Part shown: positions 46,531 through 59,600 of the stretch, in pieces | Position numbering within the stretch: position 1 is the stretch's first letter | Layout of the letters: every line of letters begins with the position of its first letter | DNA from: Brachyhypopomus gauderio | Taxonomy: Eukaryota > Chordata > Actinopteri > Gymnotiformes > Hypopomidae | Length of the DNA: 64,000 nt | NCBI RefSeq assembly: GCF_052324685.1 | Contig: NC_135221.1 | Span: forward strand, 18,078,664 to 18,142,663 | Reading direction: 5' to 3' | Made by a program: the position numbers and the translations under genes | The notes under the pieces: model-generated | Seen by the model: only the letters and a program-made list of their open reading frames with translations | Databases searched by the model: none | Told to the model about the DNA's origin: nothing

Positions 46531-47419
46531 TAATTTTATAGCAGAATAATTAACAGACTGTAATGTAATAATTGGCATGCACAACTCATCAGGCACACCC
46601 TTGTCAGAAGATAAGGAAATGGTCCTATAATCAAGAGTTCATCAGCATCCACCAGACAGTCTACTTTATTCTACTCTGTTCTAGCTCCAAACATGCCTGA
46701 GCTAAGCAATTAAAGACAATAAATTTTTATAGATGGATAGAGCAAAAAAATGTGGACAAATCAGGTGGCTATGACTAGGACTGGGAGCCCTGCTTTTACA
46801 TATCAGCAACAGTGTAGGGAAGCTTCCTGTATTGCAGATACTATCTATATAACTGTCTATATAACTATCCACTATTATTATCTATCTCTATATACAGCTG
46901 ATTGACTATTCCTGAATTGGTATTTGCATTTGTGGGAAGAGTAGGGTTTAAATACATCATTTGTTCTTCTCATTGAATAAGCAATGACTGTACAGCAATG
47001 TGCTGTACAGAACTGCTGATTCCATTCAGGTCTAGTGTAGGTACCACAATCACTGCTGATAAGGTGTGGAATGAGGACTAAACGTGGTGTGTATCTACTC
47101 AGAGCCAAGCACTGCTTTTAATATAAAGCATACCAGACCATACGAGACACTAAATACAGATGTAGTGCAGTATGCAAATGTTTGGCTGTTGGGTGGTTTG
47201 GTGAGATGCAGCTTGGACGTTTTTGATTGGCTATGGTGCTGCAGGTGAGACTCAGTATCTCACTGTTGAACCTGCGCTCAGATTTTGATAACCTTTCGCA
47301 TACACTTCCCTTCATAATGAAGAGCCTCATCAGTTCATAACGGAACGCAGAGGGAACGTGAGGCAACAAGTGTTTGGACAGGGGAAGGGGCAGTGTGCGG
47401 AAGACAGGGGGAGGCAGTT

Positions 47420-47575
47420 TGAGAAATCAAAGGAAAGGAATGTTTGTAGGGAGCTCGTGGCACAGGGACAGGAAAAACAGTTAAAACACATACAAGCAAG
47501 GGTCAAAACTATTTCCTGTTCACTCACAAGATGTTTACAGGCCCCTCCCCCACCCGCTTTCAAGTCATTCCTTTA
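47420..47575 (+). promoter_or_regulatory. Candidate proximal regulatory block of mir-143/145
   Basis: About 0.8-1.0 kb upstream of mir-143. It contains GGAATGT (47437) and CATTCCT (47566), both TEAD/MCAT-type words. It also has TGTTTACA (FOX type, 47532) and CCCCTCCCCCACCC (KLF/SP type, about 47542-47555). The block is GC-richer than its flanks. Motif matching is by eye only. Confidence 0.3.
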
Positions 47576-48369
47576 GTGCTCTGGGCTTTTGCACAGGAAT
47601 GGCTTTTAGCAAAGAAATACGAGAGTATATTTCATATACAGAAAGCAGAACCCACTTTATAATTCAGCTTAATGTTTTTTTTTTTTCTCAAAAACAACAA
47701 AAATATTGCAAACATATCAAGCAACCTCAGAAATTTGCCTTTTCAAGCTGAATTTGCAAGGTACAAAAGGTTAAGACACTGATTCATACTTTCAGTTTGT
47801 CATAACTATACTGTAATACGTTTTTTAAAAGACTGCCAACAGACTGCAATAGAATACTGCACCCTGAGTCTTAACACGTACGAGAGAGCGAGCACATCAC
47901 ACCTGTTTAAGCATCACCGACATGCCTACCAGTTCCTATTAGAAGAATAGTTTAGAAATTTTTCTACGTTTCTATAGCCCTTAATGGCATAGTGCCATCA
48001 GAGATTTTAGAATGCTTGACAATGTTGCAAATTAATTTAAGCTGTCCAATTGCTGGATTGTTATGTAAATCTAGAATGAGGTACATTGCTTTTATGCATA
48101 TTTAGCTTGAGTGTAGCACTTTACTAGTCCATATGTACGAAAGATGCACAAAAACTTGCACGAAAGTACACAATAACTAAAAATATTAGCTTTTTTCCAG
48201 CAGATAAAGAAGCAAAGGTGCATCTGGATGAATCAGACGAATCTCAGGATCTTGAAGTCCAATCTAATTCAACACATCTGCTCATAGGTCTGCTTCACTA
48301 CACTTCAGGAAACAGCACCTGAGGCAGCGGTAAGGGGAGCAGGTGTGCATGGCCGGTCCAGAAAGGTCT

Positions 48370-48468
48370 TGGGCCCGGTCCTCGGGCCCACGGTGCAGTG
48401 CTGCATCTCTGGTCATTTGGGAGTCTGAGATGAAGCACTGTAGCTCGGGAACGGGGGTGCTGCCACTG
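48370..48468 (+). ncRNA. mir143: microRNA mir-143 precursor
   Basis: The 3' arm at 48426-48446 matches mature miR-143-3p over its 21 nt (seed GAGATGA, then AGCACTGTAGCTC). The 5' arm at 48392-48412 matches the star strand (GGTGCAGTGCTGCATCTC). A loop of 13 nt separates them. The arms pair almost fully, and CCC 48387-48389 pairs with GGG 48447-48449 below the miRNA. In mammals miR-143 works with miR-145 to set the contractile state of vascular smooth muscle. It lies on the plus strand, about 600 bp before mir-145 and convergent with csnk1a1. Confidence 0.97.
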
Positions 48469-48740
48469 CAAACAACAATCGGCAACATTTACATCTAAAC
48501 AGCCATCTTTCATCGTTTATAACGCATTCGGGATTTACGGTTCTGGAACTGTTTCTGCAGCCAAATGTTACAGAGCTAAATATAAATAAAAATTGTTCAG
48601 TTGTTTATTTATTAATGAAAGTAGTTTTGATTTAAGGTGGGATTTTAGCATAGGATCTCCTAAGGTTGCCTGGTTGGCCGTGGTCTCTGGTTTACTTTTA
48701 TGGAGGTCTTGTTGGTTTACTTTTAAGTGGTCTCTTCTGT

Positions 48741-49050
48741 GTAAGACAGCCTCTCTTCCCTGTCCCCGTCTCCTGCGTAAGACAGCCCCTCTTCCCTGTC
48801 CCCGTCTCCTGCGTAAGACAGCCTCTCTTCCCTGTCCCCATCTCCTGTGTAAGACAGCTCTCTTCCCTGTCCCCATCTCCTGTGTAATACAGCATCTTCC
48901 CTGTCCCCGTCTCCTGCGTAAGACAGCCTCTCTTCCCTGTCCCCATCTCCTGTGTAAGACAGCTCTCTTCCCTGTCCCCATCTCCTGTGTAATACAGCAT
49001 CTTCCCTGTCCCCGTCTCCTGCGTAAGACAGCCTCTCTTCCCTGTCCCCG
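48741..49050. repeat. 34-36-bp minisatellite between mir-143 and mir-145, nine units
   Basis: Nine units of the form GTAAGACAGCCTCTCTTCCC then TGTCCCCGTCTCCTGC start at 48741, 48777, 48813, 48849, 48884, 48918, 48954, 48989 and 49023. Units 3-5 (48813-48917) and 6-8 (48918-49022) are the same 105-bp trimer repeated, so there is a higher-order structure. The ninth unit runs without a gap into the pre-mir-145 stem. Long open frames on both strands across the array are artefacts. Confidence 0.97.
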
Positions 49051-49125
49051 GGGTCCAGTTTTCCCAGGAATCCCTTGGACACTCACAAGGGGGATTCCTG
49101 GAAATACTGTTCTTGGGGGTGGGGT
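49041..49125 (+). ncRNA. mir145: microRNA mir-145 precursor
   Basis: The 5' arm at 49053-49075 matches mature miR-145-5p over 23 nt (begins GTCCAGTTTTCCCAGG). The 3' arm at 49092-49113 matches miR-145-3p (begins GGATTCCTGGAAATACTG). A 16-nt loop joins them. The basal stem pairs CCCC at 49046-49049 with GGGG at about 49115-49118. miR-145 promotes smooth-muscle differentiation and represses KLF4/5 in mammals. The left basal strand is part of the ninth unit of the flanking minisatellite, which may bear on Drosha processing. Confidence 0.97.
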
Positions 49126-49129
49126 TAGA

Positions 49130-52100
49130 CGACAAGACAACAACTGACAGACTCAAGTTTAATATGAAGTATTGCATAATTAAAGGTATTGTTGAACCAT
49201 AATTAAATTTGTTGTAGCACAACATGTTCTTGCTTCTGTAAATCCTCATCTCAACCATCCTGCAACACCACTAAAATGTCAACTTTTAATAAATGTGTGA
49301 TTCATACAAATCATGTGTGGAAAAAAATGCATCTTCACCTTGTCTTGAACTTGATGAAAATGGAGTGCGAAGAACGAAATATTGCAGAAAAAAAAAAAAA
49401 GATTTGTTTCATATAACTTTCACTAGAAGGTGCCATTGAGCTGGAGACGTGAACATTTGAGGAAAAACTCCTCACATGCTCCCTTCTGTTTAGCAATTTA
49501 AACACCATATTAATATATTTTACATTAAAAAATATGGTTATTCCAGAATTCCTACACATGAACAGCTCCACAGTAAATTACAGCGGTATGTGTAAGCACA
49601 CTACAGGTTTGACCACTAGAAATATGGTAGAAATGACATACCATCTACATGTACACCACTGTGTAAAAGGGAACAGGAGACTCATTATAGAATGTTACGC
49701 AAAACCTTAGAAGTAACAGAAGTGCATGAAAAACACAGCCAGTACATTAAATATGAAAACAGTGCAGAAATTTAGAAGTGCTGTGCAGTATATCAGTGCA
49801 CACAGTAACACATTGTAAACCACACGTAGTCCAACAGAAGGAACAAAAAAGACTCAGTAGGTATAATTGGAGTATTCTTATGAGATGATATTTGATCACC
49901 ATACTGCTTTAGCAAACAAAGACAGCAGAGAAAGACATTTTGGCAAGTCCCTGATTGGTTGTTACTGCTTGGGAAGTAATATTGTATCCACTTCAGTTTT
50001 GCAGCTGTGCTGCCACTACCATGTGATTAGCAATGCTGTTTTAACACCCAGATATTATCTGTCCTTGTGGTCATGTGACCAGTGATGACGAGTGTAGACG
50101 TAGGACTAGGTGTAATTGTATATAGATAAAATACACCGTTAAATAGGTGTATCTCAGGAAGAGGGCAGTAAAAAGCAGTCACATAGTAGTTGTTTTGAAT
50201 GGATTTGGTAAATCATTGCAAATCTAATGAACTGTAAAATCATTGCTAGTTCTCATGTACATTTCTTATGCTAACTTAAAATAAAGCACTTTTAACTATA
50301 AATGTTGAAGCATGTATATTTTCTTATTCAATCAACTGAGCTAAATTTGAAAAATCTATATTATGGCAACATTTAAAATTCAGAAATGTATTTCAAACTC
50401 ACTTTTCTAAGGAACCATAGCTTATTCCAAAGTTCTCAGTCTGCTTGACCAGGGTCCACCAGATATGGAGCATCAGAAAAACGTGACTTCACTTGGACCT
50501 TTTAGAGTGCCACACAGCATACTGGTCCTTCTCAGCTTACAAAATAGAGACAACGGTTGAATACAGATCTATATTTCTAGTAGCATGTAAATAAAAGTAC
50601 TTGCATCAACTGCTTTCTAATTGACTGGTTTGAATTTATCGTGTCACTAGGAATTTTACAATATTTTAACTATTTGTACACAATCAAACCTTTTTGTAAA
50701 ATTCACATCTCAAGATTCAGACCAAGAAGCTAGTGAGTGTGAGATTGTATTTTCTTTAAAGTGTTTAGATTAGAGATCATGTTACAGCACACTGTGCAAA
50801 GCACCAACGAGAAAACAAACAGGATGGTTTTCTTACAGCCTCTAACGAGAAGTGATTCTGCACATATGAGACTACCTGTCTGACTCAACAGCACCCAACA
50901 TGTCAGGGGAATTCAGGTTCATGTTAATTTACTTGTCATAGCAAACAAACACATTAAATGAAATGAGGATCAGCAGCAGTTGGTATTAGTGTAAAAAATG
51001 GCAGCAAATAATCCTTGATAGACCAGTAATTCTCTTCACTCCAGGATCAGTTTTACAATTTACGCAAATTAGCAGTACACATTCAGTACTCTTTATATTA
51101 AACATAACTGCATATAAATCAGAGCATAATCGTATGAGAGCTTGTACCAACATCTAGACGGGAAAATCTCTTTTCAACACGCTGAAAAACAGCATGGGCT
51201 AAACCCTCAGTGGATCCCTCCCCACCAGTCCAGATTGGCAAAACTGTTCCTGCCTAAGACATGTCAGAACCTATCATAATACAAGGAGAGGCCTATCCAT
51301 ATTAACGTCATGTAAAACGTGAGCAACAAAAACCAGTGACTTTAGACTCAAGGGTGTGCCAAATTACATGGGAGAAGTATAACCCTGGTATGCAATAAAA
51401 TAAGTTATAAAAAATTGTCAAATTTTCTTTAAAACGGTCACTGATCACTTTCATCAATTCTGAAACAAGCTGAAGTCAGGCTGAAACAAAGGAAGCTTGC
51501 GAAACAAAGGGTGTGTGTCAGGATGTTTGAGTAGACTCAGAACTTTCGGTGTTCAACTGGGTGTGCCTAGGTATTTGAAGGTACCTTGAGCTTGTTTGTC
51601 ATAGGAGTTTCCCACTACGGATCAAGGAAAATAGTGGTGTAGAAAACAGCTTCTTGAGAAACAGGTGGTTTCAGTCGCCTAGTCAGGGCAACCTACAGGT
51701 CTGTACAGAATACTCCAGCTCCGCTTACTACCCCCGCCCCCACACAGGTTATGCTGAGCTCAGAAAACCTGATGCAACAACTTAGAAGTCAGTGCAGCAC
51801 CTTAAGTACAAAGATTTCCACAATGGTGGGGGTGCATTTTGTGTGCATATGAAATGAAAGAAAGTCAACATTCCTCATGTATGGTGTTGATGAACATTGA
51901 ACAATTTCCACAACTGACATTTCAAGTCATTTTAATATTTACAAATATATATTTGGGAGAAGTTCAACACCATCACAAGCATTTGTAACTACTCACCAGC
52001 CCCCATATCATCAGTTTGTAGGAACTGTTCGCCTAGATTACAGCAATACCTTTAAGACCACTTCCAAAAATGCCAACACGTCTGTATTATTCAAAACAAA

Positions 52101-52310
52101 TTAACTTGAATCCTGCAATTTTTCTCTGAAACATTAGTTCTTAGTCAAATTTCTTACTCATTCTGAAGGACAAGAGTTGTAGAACAATTAAATGACTGCA
52201 GACACCAAGAAAGGGGCAGGACAAGGGAAGCAACTAGCTGTCTGGGCCCAAGCCAGTGTTTTAAGGGGCTTTTAAAATTACAGACTGGGTCAGTGGTTCT
52301 AAGAAGTCAT
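49130..52310. other. Repeat-poor DNA between mir-145 and csnk1a1
   Basis: No gene or transposon was seen. It may hold the end of the mir-143/145 primary transcript from the left and extended csnk1a1 3' UTR from the right. Read on the minus strand, TCATCTCA at 49881-49888 is an 8-mer seed match for miR-143-3p. Confidence 0.4.
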
Positions 52311-52316
52311 TTTTAA

Positions 52317-53694
52317 TTTATTCTGACATGCTAAAAGGGAATAAGTTACACTTTTCAGAACATCCAGCAGTAAAATACTTTAAGCTGGGTTAGAGAACAG
52401 AGGAAAGGGCTTGGTGGGTTGTTGGGGGAAAAATAAGTGACCCCCCCACCACTTAGGACAGGCAGGGGTGGAGTTGGGGGAAAATAAAAATAAATAAAAT
52501 GCACTAGTGCCTTCTGGCCAAAAACTGGAAACTTGAAAAAATTAAAACTGTTCATTCCCAAATCCCCAAAACATACAAAAGAACCCCTAAATAAGCAACA
52601 AAGAAGCAAAAGAAATATGGCAAAAGAGAAGGGTGGCAAAAAGAAGCTGCAGAGAACATCCCAGAGATGTAACAAAAAGACCCTTGCCCTAGTTTACTCA
52701 AAACAGGAAAACTATTAAAAACAATCCTAATAAAAAAAAAAGTATACAAAAATTGTAAAGGGAAGGGTGGAGACAATTTTCCCCTCTTACAAACAAAAGA
52801 CCATGGCTATTTATGAATAGATTTGCCCAACAATGTCTCTTAATAGAAAAGAAACCCAGATCATTCACGCATACAATTTCAACTAAGCAAATAATATACA
52901 AGTTTACTGAAGTGATGCCTAATTTGTAATGAATATGCTCTTGTGAAGTTCAATCTTTTATTCATTTTTTTAGACTTCAGAATATCAAGTACAATAACAG
53001 TTAATGCAGCGTTCTAAAGAGAAATCTAGTAGTCACTAGAATTTTTCATCTTCACATTAGAAGCTCTTCTAGCACATATCAGCAGGCAGAACCTTAATTA
53101 CCTTTTCAGAGGAAAAAGAAAACAATAAATGTCTGCTTAGTAATAGCCAGGATTCTCTTAACAATTAAAACAGATTTAGTCTTACATCTTTTTAGCCTTG
53201 CTTAATGAGGAAAAAAAAATTTAGGAGGAAATCGTTTCCAATCTGATGTGTTTCAGACTTCATGACACAACCAGTGACAAGACAAGAATGAGGGAACCCA
53301 AGCCATTTTCCTGAAGGAGAACTCTAGGAAAATATTGGCATGCGCACAATTATATCCTCAGAGTCAACCATTTTCTAGAGTCTTTGAAGAAAAAAGAAGA
53401 GGGAGTGTCTTCAGGGACAGGATAGAAAAGGCTACAGCTTCAAATTCCATAACAAGCCTGCTCTCTTTGTGGATATAGTATATACATACCAATATATAGA
53501 TAAATGCAGAGCATATCATCTATATATACCGATTACATACGTAGTTTATGAAACACAAGTTCTTTAACAGGAAAAGGGTTGCCCACAGTGCGCCTGGCAA
53601 GTTCTGGTGAATTTGATCCTAAACGCCGAGGTGTGATTGGAAGGCAAGTCCTGCTACCACCACTCTGTTCTGCTTCATTAAACTGCCTTAATGC
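52317..53694 (-). other. csnk1a1: Probable csnk1a1 3' UTR
   Basis: Follows the TAA stop at 53695-53697. Minus-strand AATAAA signals occur at 52957-52962 and 52317-52322, giving UTRs of about 0.75 and 1.4 kb. Longer forms cannot be excluded. Confidence 0.45.
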
Positions 53695-56600
53695 TTAGAA
53701 ACCTGCAAAAGAAAAACGGAGAGATGGAGGTTACACCTCAGTTCAACAGAGTTCTACTGTGCTGCCCTAACTGTGCTGTAAACCCCCAGCACTGATACTG
53801 CAAAAAAGAAAGAGTTACTTTGAACACCATGTCAAATATCTATAGACGTTCCTCACTTAAAAGCCATGTTCTTTAAAGCAGTCTGAAAGAAACTACGTTA
53901 ATACAAAGCTTTTAAGATGTGTTAGGGGCATACTTATTTAACCAGACATTTAGCGCAATCTCTACACTAGACATACGCATAAATGGCAAGTGCTTCAAAG
54001 GCACACTGTAGAGCTCAATATTTGGTGCAGACAGAGTGCGCACTCAAAACAGGTTATGCAAGTTATACACCAAAAGTAAGTCTGAGCTGCTTTCTTGGAA
54101 TGTCCATGACATGCAAAGAAACTTTTTAGTGATTGTCTTGCTGTTCCAGTCACCGTATTGCTCACTGCAACAAACCTGTGTAAAACAAAATGCATAGACT
54201 CAAATGACGCCATCTTGCATCTCTACTACGAATCAAACTGCTGATGTGTAATGAGTGTAATGCTTATTTTATCTGTTGTACAAATACAGAAAAACCAATA
54301 ACCTTAAAAACAAAAAGCAGTAGCAAGAGTTTAGATCACAAAAAGTTCATGATTTAACGGTGCGCAACTCTAAGGTAATACGGAAAACATGAACCCAAAG
54401 GAACACTGACTTGGGGAAACATTCACAGAACTGAAATTCAGAATTAATGGCATTTAAAAACTGTATATCATAAACCAAGGCTTAATATTTTAAAACTTTT
54501 TTTTAACGCTTTTGAGCATGGACTGCTGATTTTTACTATTAAAAAATACTGATTTCAATAGGCTTTTACTCTGACTAGGCCACTTTTAAACACCACTGTG
54601 AGAGACTGTGAGAGACTCAGCTTCAACTCAGCAACATGATCCGAGATTCATAGTTCTCACGTAGCAAGGCTTCTGGGTCCTGATGCAGGAAAACATTTCT
54701 AGTATGAGGTTCTTACTTTGACAAGCAATGTTAGGAGTTTGACAGATATGAAGGAGCTCATGTTTGCCAAAAGTTTGCCATGTTATAATTATCTATCCAT
54801 AATGCATTGTTCCAGAACTCTGGATGGTGTTGCTTCGCAAACATGAGACAAGCATTTACATTTTTCTTGGTTAGCAATGGTTTCAGCCACAGATACTATT
54901 CTTGTACAGCTTTCTGGATTTTTCCCCCCTTAATGGCCATGAAGGTTGAGGCCTGCAGTTCTTTAGGTTCTTGTCACTTTCTGGGCACTTTCTCGGAGTA
55001 ATTTTGGGACGGCACCCACTTCTGAAAACACATACTACTGACAGATTGCATAGCTGATACCTTGCACAGCAAAGACATTACAGTCCAAACTGGCCCATTT
55101 TCCTGCCAGACTATGTAGCACCACATTCCACTATAAAATCTGACTAAATATAATGTGAAAAACAAGCATTGGTTCAGGAATTCAGACAGAGGTTATTTTT
55201 TCAGACACCGAATGCAGCTAAATGCATGAATTTTTAAGACCATCAAATGTTGAGTACAAGTCTGAATTTCTTCCGGCTGTTCCATGCTGGATATTTTGAT
55301 GCAAATGTAGCCTGTCGTGTGTCGCTTTATATTTGACCATTACATCGATGAGATTCTCATAGCCTGTTAAATATACCGCAGAAACAGCACTCTCAACAAA
55401 GGCAAATTCCTCTGTCCATTCGTGCTGAAATGTATGATACTTCTCATTTTTTTTCTTTTCGTTGTGTTTAGTCAAAAGGCTTTGTTCTGAAAAAAATTAG
55501 CTAGCTGATTACGACTCTATTCGTGTGGGCTACTGCATTATCCAATAAAATTTGTGTTATGTCAAACTATCCCGTACCCCGAAGGACAGCTGGGATTGGC
55601 TCCAGCCACCCGCAACCATGAACAGGCGTGGTAGAAAATACATGCATGGATTAAAATGCATGAGAGTGTTTTATATTTTGAACTTTATTTTTTAACATTG
55701 TGATTTCTGTAATGTTTTTCCTTTAAAATGTCAGCGGAATTACTAATTACTTATTGCGTTAGGAAACATCGTATCAGCCAAGATGTATCTGTGAGCTAGA
55801 TGCAGTCATTAAAGAAGCACATCTGGCTCATGAGCTATAGGTTCCTGACCACTGGTTTAAAGGCAAAAGTGTTAATCAGTTGGTCAATAGCTGTAGTGTC
55901 TCCATTATTTTGACTAGTTTAAGACATTTTTCCCCAGATGAGAGATTGTTTTATTTGTTATCACAAATAAGATCTACTGTTTAGCAAACACTGAGCTCCT
56001 CAAACTCAACTCGGACACTTAAAATCCATTTTTAATTAAACTTTTCCATTTGTTAACAACTCTACGTTTGTACAAAAATTTACAAAAGTTGGAAACATCT
56101 TGGTCATTCATCATGCTCATCCCAGGACTAGTTTTGAAAACAATCAATTTTAATATTTAAAACATGCATCATAGCTATTGCCGACCTGTAATTAACGAAG
56201 TACATAACAGTTATTGGGCCGAAGTTTGGATTTAGAAATCCCATATTGGTCAATGCTAATGCAGCAGAACTTACCAACATCTGTTGCTGATCTGGAGCAC
56301 ATTCATTCTTTGTGAGCAATGTTTATTAGCATATTAATTTCCATCTACATAGAAATTAAGCAACCGAAGCAAATTACCACAAATGGTGGTTATAGGCAAT
56401 GGGTTTAAAGCATTTTAATCCAACTTGCACCTCAACATAGCCAAAAAGCTCAAACTAAAAAAAAAAAAAAAAAAAAAAAAACACTAAAAAATAAAAATAA
56501 AAAAAACCCCTCTAATTCCAATAGACAATTCTGGTAATTTTTGGTGGTTGTGTTTTAATATGTAAACCTTTCATTATATCTATACACACACATTCCATCT

Positions 56601-59600
56601 TTTTAACCTGCATTTTAAACCTGTTCCAAAGACAAGACTATTGTGTTATATTTATCAAATGCTATATGTGCACTTACCTTCAAAACAAAAGCTTTTGCAA
56701 TTTTACTACATGCAACATTTACTGAAATAACCTGGAATTCAATAATATTCACATTTTGAAGATGACTACAAAATTGTTTGTACATGTAGGATTAGAAAAA
56801 TATCACAATGTGGCTTAATCAATTGAGTCATGAACCAGGAAGCCAGAGCACGTTGGGATTAATACAATATGCTCTTTAAAATATTAGAACTTTGACAAGA
56901 TTTGATTACAACCCCTGGCCCTGTTTAAATAAAATAAATAGTCAAATTACTAACTACATCAAATTATTCAGCATTAATTCCTGTTTTTGGACTTTTTATT
57001 TAGAACAGATACTGGTGATTTTTTTGTATTTTTTAGGCACTACTAAATATCCCCAAACAAAGACAAAATGGTATAGTTATGTTTGTAGCACTAGACCGAT
57101 AGTTTCTTGGGCCCACAGACAGGTGACTACTAAATACCACCATGTGGTGCTGACCAAGCAGGTTACACAAAAGGATTAAAGGCAGTGACGCCATGTCAAC
57201 TGCAAACAGTATTTATAGCTCAGCCACATTTCCAGCACTTGCGTTCTCCTATCACTCAAGAGGAACTGCAAAAGAGGAAAGAGGAAATCTTTGAGGGATC
57301 CTGCTCTACAGGACATTTTGAAACCGTCAAAAGAAGGACCTATCCTTGCATGACCAGATGATGTTAAACTGATCACAGATAAAACAAAGAAAATATCTTA
57401 AGGGTACAAAAATCTATAGTATATAGATAATGTGTATTATATACACACGTTCAATCATACTTTGACAGAATTTGGAAAAAAGACTGATTAAGCACTATAA
57501 CCTAATTAGCAGAACCAATCCAATTGATAATGGATGTCCAGACAAATGACGATGTGTGTCTAAAAACCATCCTACAGCACTACAATTAAAAAGCAGTGTA
57601 GTTTATAGCACAAGATGTATTTAACATAGAAACCAGTTATGACCAGTTATGACGTACCAGTTACCTAGTAGTGGAACACATCTTTAAAACATTCTAGATA
57701 TCATATTAAACATGTATGGTTATCCAAGCAGAAATCTCATTATACGTTGATGGAATGAGTCACTCTGTAAAACTTGCTTAGACTGTGTCCATAGCTTGCA
57801 TTTACAGTTTTTCCAAACAGGAATGAACAATTAACTATGACTCATGCCAAGTTAATCATCAACGGCAAGACAATATAACAGATTTATAGAGCCCCCCCCA
57901 ATCACGCACACAAAAATCACATCATTCTAAAATCCAAATACAATCTTAAATATAACAAGTAGCACTGTTAGTTACAAAACCACTCCCACTTAATCATCAT
58001 AGGGATGGTACTGAAGACCACTGGAAAAAAGTGTCAGATCTAAGGAACAGTGATTGGGGAAAAATAATGTCAAAATCATATGTCCTATTTGGAAAGGGGT
58101 TAAATCAGAGAGAGAGAGAAAGAAAGGATGGTTATGATCTAACATTCAGAAAAAGGTTATGAAGCCACCCTTTAATCCCAGAGAGGAATAGACACTTTGA
58201 CAAAGTTAGTAGTCAAATTTCCCAAGGACGTCTTTGCATCTGCAAGACAGACCAATTGAAATTTCTCTACTTTTTTTTTGGGTGTCTTCTTGAACTATTA
58301 ATTATTTGGCCATATTATAAAATTTTTGGGTGGGCTAAGATTCTTCCAAATTAATTATTGAAGTTCATCTCTGTTTTCACCTCTTTTTACAAAAAATGAA
58401 AGTAATTGGTGTCTTATTTTGCACTGAAAACGTCACTTGGCTGTTTGCTACTAACCTTTCATGTTACTCTTGGGTTTGTCAGTTTGCTTGCCTGTGGGGG
58501 TTTGTGCCTGTTGCCCCTGTCCCCCTGAGGATGCCGCCTGTTGTGCTGCTTTCTGCTTCAGCATGGTCCAATCAAAAGTGTAGTCATACTGATGGTTCAG
58601 AGTTCTAGGGGAGATTCAGCGTTCGTGAGCAGTGGGGGGAAGGGACACACCACATGATCATATACTAAAAGGTACGAACAAACATGATCGAATAACGAGC
58701 ACCTTAACACAAAGATTAAGAAGAAATTCCTTTGGGAAAAACACTACATGAAATTACATGTTGAAATAACACTGTAATAAAGTTACCAATTTATCTTGAC
58801 AATTTTTGATTGAAGTGAAGACTGACAAGTACCTGAAAAGAATCCGAAACAACTGACGCAGATACATGTAGTCAGGGGCTTCTTCAAAACGCAACCCACG
58901 ACAGTAATTCAGGTACATGGCAAACTCAGCTGGGAAACCCTACAAAAAGAAGAGACTTCTAATGCTCTGATGCCTCGATGTCTCAACCAATAAACAAGTG
59001 ACCACATTTACCAAAGACTTGAAGTATCTCTACAGGAAAAAGAACAAAATAGTTTTTCCTTTTGTGAGGAAAAAAAAAGAACTAAAAATATATAATCAAA
59101 TTACTATACAGGTGAAACTGTAGCATTTTCCAAATGCACTCGTCTCAAATCTCAAATGCATACCTTACACAACACTTCAACAGGAGTTGACATCTTTTTC
59201 TCACTGATCTTCTCATATTTCTGTTTCTTTGTGGCTGCCTATGGAGCAAACGTGGACAGTTAAGTTGCTTTACAGTGCGTTACTGACAGGCCGATAACTG
59301 CAGAGAGCAGCTTTATAAATGCCAGATCTTACACATAACTTTCTTTAAAGTTTGCAAAGTTTGTCACCCACCATCTTTTCTGTAACATTTAGTATAAAGA
59401 AAAGACTATTACTAGCGACCTAGGCATTTGGCTACAATTTAAACACTGGACACTGACGACTTAAGACACCCAACACGATTTTTTTATCATAAAACCTCAA
59501 GGAAGATCAAAGCATGGCATTTGTAAAAGTCACTGCAACTTGTGTACACAAGCAGATGTGACATGTGCATGTTATCATATGCAGATTGCAGCAGGCTGTA

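Noticed and set aside
48568-49258. Long open frames on both strands over 48.57-49.26 kb
   Set aside because: They follow the 34-36-bp minisatellite, which lacks stops in several frames. The repeated peptides have no family, and two microRNA hairpins overlap the region.
34166-53000. htr4 (neighbour of FBXO38 in human)
   Set aside because: No transmembrane-receptor exon could be read on either strand.
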